From: Candidatus Kryptonium thompsonii
GTDB lineage: Bacteria > Bacteroidota > Ignavibacteria > Kryptoniales > Kryptoniaceae
Assembly (NCBI GenBank): GCA_001442925.1
Contig: LDXX01000003.1
Location: 1-64,000 of the forward strand
Direction of reading: 5' to 3'
Length of the DNA: 64,000 nt
This document shows positions 59,315 to 64,000 of this stretch, piece by piece (the stretch's first letter is position 1; each line of letters opens with the position of its first letter). The position numbers and the translations under genes were made by a program. Under the pieces are notes generated by a model. It was not told the origin of the DNA and ran no database searches. It worked only from the letters and a program-made list of their open reading frames with translations.

Positions 59315-59701
59315 ATGTCGATTGTTTGTAAAATTTTGGTTTATACGAGTGATCTCAAATTCAGTGAGAGAATAAAAGAAATCTTCGCCGAAAAAGATTA
59401 TATCGTAAAAACCACGGAGTTATTTACCGAAGTTGTTGAAATATTATACTTTGAGCTATACGATATCTTGGTAATTGAGCCTGGATTTATAGGGGACCTT
59501 AGCGAATTATTGAAACTTGCTGATAATATTTTTCTTGGCATACCCATTGTGGTTGCTTGCAATGAAAATAAGTTGAGAATAGAGGATGGAAACAATTCAA
59601 GGTTTTATTTTATCAACAAGTTCGCTAATCCCGAGGAATGGCGAAATGTTATTCAAATTGCGGTAGATGAAAATTACATTATAAAGCCAAAGGAGGTCTA
59701 A
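59315..59701 (+). CDS. Degenerate receiver-domain protein
   Basis: A 128-residue CheY-like fold in which the usual phospho-acceptor Asp is replaced by Glu (E55 in ILVIEPGF) and the N-terminal acidic pair is missing (KILVYTSDLKF). The C-terminal Lys position reads FINKFANPEEW. It is probably a non-phosphorylatable or Glu-locked pseudo-receiver. It lies behind the sigma-54 promoter, and its stop is one base before the kinase start. Confidence 0.82.
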   Translation: MSIVCKILVYTSDLKFSERIKEIFAEKDYIVKTTELFTEVVEILYFELYDILVIEPGFIGDLSELLKLADNIFLGIPIVVACNENKLRIEDGNNSRFYFINKFANPEEWRNVIQIAVDENYIIKPKEV

Positions 59702-59702
59702 A

Positions 59703-60998
59703 ATGATTTCAATTGTGATTCAAAATATTATCTTCGGTATTCTTGCGATAGGAATTTGGTTTATCGTTAGAATTTTCGGGGAGGAAGTGCGAGGTTTTAA
59801 ATGGGTTTTTGCAAGCGTGCTGCTCTTATGGGCAGCGTGGCTTATAGATGTTCTTTTTAAATTTAACTTTCTTTCTATTTCAGTTCTTCTGCTTGGTCTT
59901 GGATTTGGAATTTATGGCTTAGTTTTGATTTCAAAGAGAAAAGAAAGAGAATTGAATGTTATAGATTCGATCGAGTCAGCGGTAAATTCAATGATTAAGA
60001 AAATTGGTGCGAAGGGTGCTGTTATCTTTTTAGAGGGCATTGATAAAAATTTAAAGTTTGGAACTGATAAATTTGATGAGGGATGTTTAATGTTGTCAAT
60101 CCCAATAAAATTAAGTGATGGTACATCATGTTATATAACTTTATATGGAGATAATCCGTTTGCCAAGTTTGAACAAAATGATTTTGAAACTGAACTTGCC
60201 TTTTTAAGGCTTTACTTGGAAAACTTAAAATTAACCCAAGAGATTGAGCTTGTTAAGTGTGATTCTGTTAAACTTAAAAATTCAATCTATGAGTATATCC
60301 ACCTTCTTGCACATGAGCTTAGAAAACCGCTAACTGGTATAATTGGGTTTTCAGAGATTTTAAGAGATGAGTTTAAAAATTTGAGTGAGAGAGATATAAT
60401 CGATTTTATCGGGAATATAAAAAAGTCTGGCGATGAAATGCTGGCAACCTTAAAGTATCTTACCGAGATCATGGAGGTTGAAATGGGAAAAGCTGAGCTG
60501 AAACTTGAAAAATTTAATCCGCTTGAGGTTGTAAGCGATGTGATAAACTGTTTTACAAATGAAATTAAGCAAAAAGGTTTAAGGGTTGTTATAAATTCTG
60601 ATGAAAGTTTTGAAATTGAAGCTGATAAGAAAAAGTTTAAAGAGATAGTTTATCAGTTGATTTCAAATGCTGTTAAATTTTCACATGAAGGGTCTTCAAT
60701 TGATGTTGGGATTGTAAAGTCTGGGGATAATTTTGAATTTAGTGTGAGGGATACAGGGATTGGGATTCGCCCTGAGGATATTTCAAAAATTTTTAAGCCA
60801 TTCCCTAAGATAAAGTCCCACTTAAACGGCTCTGGACTTGGTCTTGCTCTCGCAAAATGTTTTGTTGAATTGCATGGGGGTAAGATAACTGTTTCAAGCG
60901 AATATCAAGTTGGAACTGAATTTAAGGTTATATTGCCGTTAGACAGTGGTCATAACTGTCTTAAAAAGGAAGAAGTTAAAAAGTACGAAGTGATATAA
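59703..60998 (+). CDS. Membrane histidine kinase
   Basis: A 431-residue kinase with three hydrophobic N-terminal segments (about 5-22, 34-51 and 56-75) and a GAF-like or linker region. The H-box is HELRKPLTGI (H204), followed by the ATPase boxes NAVKFSHEG, DTGIGIRPED and GSGLGLALAKC. There is no periplasmic sensor domain or receiver. It is co-transcribed with the degenerate receiver. GGAGG precedes the ATG, and a terminator follows. Confidence 0.9.
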   Translation: MISIVIQNIIFGILAIGIWFIVRIFGEEVRGFKWVFASVLLLWAAWLIDVLFKFNFLSISVLLLGLGFGIYGLVLISKRKERELNVIDSIESAVNSMIKKIGAKGAVIFLEGIDKNLKFGTDKFDEGCLMLSIPIKLSDGTSCYITLYGDNPFAKFEQNDFETELAFLRLYLENLKLTQEIELVKCDSVKLKNSIYEYIHLLAHELRKPLTGIIGFSEILRDEFKNLSERDIIDFIGNIKKSGDEMLATLKYLTEIMEVEMGKAELKLEKFNPLEVVSDVINCFTNEIKQKGLRVVINSDESFEIEADKKKFKEIVYQLISNAVKFSHEGSSIDVGIVKSGDNFEFSVRDTGIGIRPEDISKIFKPFPKIKSHLNGSGLGLALAKCFVELHGGKITVSSEYQVGTEFKVILPLDSGHNCLKKEEVKKYEVI

Positions 60999-61028
60999 AG
61001 TTTCTTTCTCATGGCTACCTCCCTTATG

Positions 61029-61058
61029 AAAGGCATGGGTCATTGCGCCCATGCCTTT
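61029..61058. terminator. Bidirectional terminator between convergent genes
   Basis: AAAGGCATGGG (61029-61039) pairs perfectly with CCCATGCCTTT (61048-61058) around an 8-nt loop. It separates the plus-strand kinase from the minus-strand homocysteine methyltransferase gene, whose last codons overlap it. The T-run is short on both sides. Confidence 0.8.
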
Positions 61059-61912
61059 TCACTTTGTATTGTTTTGTCAACAAGTTTTCTTATCACTTTT
61101 ATATGTTCGGGGGTTGTGCCACAACAACCTCCGATTATGTTTACTCCTAAACTGATAAGTTTCTCAACAAACTTAGATATGCTATTTGGTGTGTCTGGGT
61201 AAATTAATTTATCGTTTATTCGTTTTGGTGTTCCAGCTGATGGTTTTATAATGATGAAAGTTTCACTTATGATGGATTTTAACTTTTCAGCAAGTGTGGT
61301 CATTTCGGCAAATCCATTTCCACAATTTGCGCCGATAATTTCAGCTCCAAGGTTTAACATCTCTTTAACGCTGGTTTTTAAATCAGCGCCACCGTAGGTT
61401 TGAAATCCATTTTTTGTCAAATGAAAGCTCATCGAAACCGCTATAGGTAATTTTGTCTCAGTTCGGGCAACTCTATAAGCTGCTTTCATTTCCTCTACGA
61501 AGATCATCGTTTCGATTAAAATCGCATCTACACCACCATCATTTAAGCCACAAATTTGCTCTGAAAAATAAGCATCTATATTTTTGAACTCTTTATCAGT
61601 TGGTTTTAAACCAGTTGGTCCAACGCTGCCGAAAATAAACTTATTATCAATTTTAGCTTTCCGTGCTATTTGTGCTGAAGCTTTAGCCAGTTCATATATG
61701 TTTATGTCTTTGATTCTTACAGGATTTGCTCCAAACGAATTGGTTGTTATTATATCAGCGCCAGCGTTGATGTAATCAATGTGAAGTTTTTCCACTAGGG
61801 ATGGCTTTTTAAGATTTAATATCTCAGGATTTTTTTCGCTTGAAAGTTTTAAAAGTTCAGTTCCGATCGCGCCGTCGCTTACAAGTATTTTCGATTTTAG
61901 CAGTTCGAGCAT
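61040..61912 (-). CDS. Homocysteine S-methyltransferase-family protein
   Basis: A 290-residue protein resembling the N-terminal homocysteine-binding module of MetH and the BhmT/MmuM enzymes. SDGAIGTEL opens it, TNSFGAN is conserved, and the zinc cysteines lie in GANCGNG and GGCCGTTPEH. The methyl donor is unknown; no MetH cobalamin domain is attached, so a partner may supply it. It overlaps the glycerate kinase gene by 16 bp. Confidence 0.9.
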   Translation of the reverse strand: MLELLKSKILVSDGAIGTELLKLSSEKNPEILNLKKPSLVEKLHIDYINAGADIITTNSFGANPVRIKDINIYELAKASAQIARKAKIDNKFIFGSVGPTGLKPTDKEFKNIDAYFSEQICGLNDGGVDAILIETMIFVEEMKAAYRVARTETKLPIAVSMSFHLTKNGFQTYGGADLKTSVKEMLNLGAEIIGANCGNGFAEMTTLAEKLKSIISETFIIIKPSAGTPKRINDKLIYPDTPNSISKFVEKLISLGVNIIGGCCGTTPEHIKVIRKLVDKTIQSEKAWAQ

Positions 61913-63033
61913 AGATTTTTTATTAAGTTCGCGATTTGTATCGATGTATCGAAAAGTATTTTGGATGCATTTTTAAGCGCATACGATTCTTTCATTCCAA
62001 GGTGTGTCATGGTTATTATTGATGTCAGCCCAAGGCTTTCGGCTAATTCTTTTAAGTCGCCTTCAATTTTTCCAGTTATGGCAATAATTGGTATATTTTT
62101 AGCTCTTTCAATTATTCCTTTAATTGCTTTGCCATATTTAACTTGGGAGTCGATTTTACCTTCGCCTGTTATTATGATGTTTGCATTTTTTATTTTCTCA
62201 TCAAATGAGACGAGATCAAGGAACAGATCAATTCCTCTTACAAGTTCTGCATTGCAGAATGCAACGAGACCCCCTGCAAGTCCTCCCGCTGCTCCAGCGC
62301 CCGGAAGATTTCCTATGTCAATTCCATATTTTTCTTTAATGGAATCAGCTAATTTTTTAAGTGCTTTGTCAAAGGTTGGAAGTTCTGATCTTCGTGCACC
62401 TTTTTGCATAGCGTATGTGAAAGAAGCACCTTCAGGACCACAAAGAGGATTTAAAACATCTACAGCAACTTTAAATTTAACTTTTTTAATCCGTTCATCT
62501 ACATCTGAGTCATCTATTTTCTTCAATTTGAGAAGATTTATTCCGCCCTGTTTTAGTTGCTTTTCGTTTTTATCAAGGAACCTATACCCTAAAGCTGTCG
62601 CCATACCCATTCCACCATCATTTGTGGCACTTCCACCAACCCCAATGATTATTTCGTTTATATCGTATTTGAATGCTTCTTTTATTAATTCTCCAACTCC
62701 ATAAGTTGTGGTTATTTTAGGGTCGCGTTTGGATTTTGGAACAAGCGTTAACCCGCTCGCAGAAGCCATTTCAATTACTGCTGTCCTATTTTTAATCAAG
62801 AATTTGGCTTTTACCCTTTGTCCAGGCAGGGGACCTGATACAATCGCATCGTGAATTTCGCCACCGATTGAGTAGTGAATTGCGTCAACAAATCCTTCTC
62901 CTCCATCCGAGATCGGAATTTTTACGATTTCACAATTTGGCAGGATCGATTCGAATGCACTTGAAATTATATGTGTAGCTTCTATAGATGTAAGAGAGCC
63001 TTTAAATGAGTCAGGGGCTATTACGATTTTCAT
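61897..63033 (-). CDS. Glycerate kinase (GarK/GlxK type)
   Basis: Phosphorylates glycerate to 2- or 3-phosphoglycerate. IAPDSFKGSLTS at the N-terminus, SDGGEGF, GVGGSATNDGGMGMATALG and LPGAGAAGGLAGGL are family signatures. The 378 residues are normal. It overlaps both neighbours, so pdxA, this gene and the methyltransferase form one operon. Confidence 0.93.
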   Translation of the reverse strand: MKIVIAPDSFKGSLTSIEATHIISSAFESILPNCEIVKIPISDGGEGFVDAIHYSIGGEIHDAIVSGPLPGQRVKAKFLIKNRTAVIEMASASGLTLVPKSKRDPKITTTYGVGELIKEAFKYDINEIIIGVGGSATNDGGMGMATALGYRFLDKNEKQLKQGGINLLKLKKIDDSDVDERIKKVKFKVAVDVLNPLCGPEGASFTYAMQKGARRSELPTFDKALKKLADSIKEKYGIDIGNLPGAGAAGGLAGGLVAFCNAELVRGIDLFLDLVSFDEKIKNANIIITGEGKIDSQVKYGKAIKGIIERAKNIPIIAITGKIEGDLKELAESLGLTSIITMTHLGMKESYALKNASKILFDTSIQIANLIKNLCSNC

Positions 63034-64000
63034 TTTTATGTTTGATTCGATTTTTGAAGATCTTGGCTGAGAGAATTATAGCGGACTCCATACTTTTTTC
63101 ATTTGCGATTAATTTTCCAGCGATATCGTAAGCGGTGCCATGATCCGGCGATGTTCTCACTATGTTAAGTCCAGCTGAAAAGTTAACAGTTCTATAAAAA
63201 TCTATAAGTTTTATCGGGATGAGCCCTTGGTCATGATATAGTGATAAAATCGCATCGTAATTTTTATATTTTTTCTCGCCAAAAAATCCATCTGCTGGGA
63301 ATGGACCTTCAACCGAAAATTTTTCTCTGCTAAGTCGGTGAATAACTGGTTTTATTATTTTTTCCTCCTCTTCTCCAATAAGTCCGTTCTCACCGGCGTG
63401 TGGGTTTAGTCCAAGGATTGCAATAGTTGGCGAATTTATACCAAAATCTAAACGAAGTGAATTAATCAGGATCTCAATTTTTTCGGTCAACAATTCTTTT
63501 GTTAAAATTTTGCTCACTTTGGATAGAGGTATGTGAATCGTCACCAGTCCAAGTTTAATTTTGCTGTTTACAAACATCATTAGGTATTTTTTTGAGCTCG
63601 AAAGTTTCGCTATCATCTCTGTTTGTCCTGAGAAATTAAATCCAGCGAGATTTAACGCTTTTTTAGAAACTGGAGCGGTACATATAGCGTGGGCTTTTTG
63701 GGCAAGGCATAGCTCAACGGCAAGTTTTATGGATTCTCCAGCAATTTTGCCAGATGTCTTCGTGGGTTTGCCAATGTTAATTTCAAAGTTTTTAAAATTT
63801 TTCATCGGCAAAACATTTACAACTCCATCTTCAATTGAAAGATCATCCTCGTCAAACATAATGTGAAATTTTAAATTTAAACGCTTGGAGTAAATCTCGA
63901 CGATTTTAAGTGGTGCTATGATAAATGGGTTGGCTATGCGTAGAACATTTCTTTTTACCATTGATTTTAAAGCGACCTCAGGACCTATGCCATTTATATC
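63011..64000 (-). CDS. pdxA: 4-hydroxythreonine-4-phosphate dehydrogenase, 5' end cut by window edge
   Basis: Oxidises 4-phosphohydroxythreonine in pyridoxal-phosphate synthesis. The frame is open to the window edge on the minus strand, where it encodes GDINGIGPEVALKS, the family N-terminal signature (GDPxGIGPE). The internal Met at 63961 is therefore not the start. The metal ligands are in ATAPVSKKALNL-like CTAPVSKKAL, LNPHAGENGL and SLYHDQGLIPIK. It overlaps the glycerate kinase by 23 bp. A PdxA2-type role in threonate breakdown is possible but its usual partner kinase is absent. Confidence 0.93.
   Translation of the reverse strand, partial: DINGIGPEVALKSMVKRNVLRIANPFIIAPLKIVEIYSKRLNLKFHIMFDEDDLSIEDGVVNVLPMKNFKNFEINIGKPTKTSGKIAGESIKLAVELCLAQKAHAICTAPVSKKALNLAGFNFSGQTEMIAKLSSSKKYLMMFVNSKIKLGLVTIHIPLSKVSKILTKELLTEKIEILINSLRLDFGINSPTIAILGLNPHAGENGLIGEEEEKIIKPVIHRLSREKFSVEGPFPADGFFGEKKYKNYDAILSLYHDQGLIPIKLIDFYRTVNFSAGLNIVRTSPDHGTAYDIAGKLIANEKSMESAIILSAKIFKNRIKHKNENRNSP

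Noticed and set aside
63959-63961. Met at 63961 as the pdxA start
   Set aside because: The frame continues to the window edge and encodes the conserved GDxNGIGPE segment, so the real start is outside.

Overview
The window is chromosomal DNA, AT-rich and densely packed, from a Gram-negative bacterium that is most likely a deep, probably thermophilic member of the Bacteroidetes/Chlorobi/Ignavibacteria (FCB) group; a Kryptonia-like lineage would fit. The evidence is a set of gene types rather than any database match: kdsA/kdsC (Kdo, so an LPS outer membrane), a PorV/PorQ-family outer-membrane protein, a DUF5683-type protein, bacillithiol deacetylase BshB1, a fused gamma-alpha 2-oxoacid:ferredoxin oxidoreductase, and a tryptophanyl-tRNA synthetase with an iron-sulfur-type cysteine set. 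Nine intergenic promoters share the layout TTG-N19/20-TA(A/T)(A/T)TT, though one of them (the TPR gene) keeps only part of the second box. Many genes also have clear Shine-Dalgarno sequences. I saw no phage, insertion sequence or CRISPR array.

Layout. 1-3746: the 3' end of an amidohydrolase, then a hybrid histidine kinase with a periplasmic CxxCH (heme c) motif, whose start codon directly follows a 27-unit AG tract. 3916-5067: citrate synthase. 11866-5102 (minus): pcrA/uvrD-trpS-scpA-scpB-rluB-dacB. 12077-16161 (plus): polyprenyl synthase, HPr, enzyme I and a phosphoglucose/phosphomannose isomerase. 22373-16172 (minus): Rieske ferredoxin, a QueG-HAD fusion and trxB, ending at a terminator, then a TPR protein, aroE and larE. 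22435-31386 (plus): glnD with a coupled unknown gene, a PflX-type radical SAM protein, korAB, a candidate small RNA, a zinc-ribbon coiled-coil protein and the RNase P RNA. 31413-39928 (plus): recJ, yebC, ruvC, ruvA, DUF5683, an RluA-family synthase, a methyltransferase, a HypE-like and a ThiE/TenI-like protein, and a cobalamin/metal-binding protein.

48414-39930 (minus): dnaX, a PorV-like protein, bshB1, a small membrane protein, mgsA, kdsA, kdsC and uvrA. 48555-54269: a secreted DUF6263-like protein, a glycerophosphodiesterase, RlmI, tRNA-Pro(TGG), DoxX and a GH94-type phosphorylase. 54421-60998 (plus): a signalling island with a five-PAS hybrid kinase carrying two receivers, a single receiver, a receiver joined to a histidine-phosphotransfer-like helix pair without an ATPase, and then, behind a near-consensus sigma-54 promoter, a degenerate receiver and a membrane histidine kinase. 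64000-61040 (minus): pdxA (cut by the window edge), glycerate kinase and a homocysteine methyltransferase-like protein.

Most genes are housekeeping: replication and repair (dnaX, uvrA, uvrD, ruvAC, recJ, scpAB), central carbon and nitrogen control (gltA, korAB, ptsHI, glnD) and envelope synthesis. The least ordinary parts are the repeat-controlled heme-sensor kinase, the sigma-54/degenerate-receiver signalling island, the QueG-HAD fusion and the unassigned RNA upstream of the zinc-ribbon gene.
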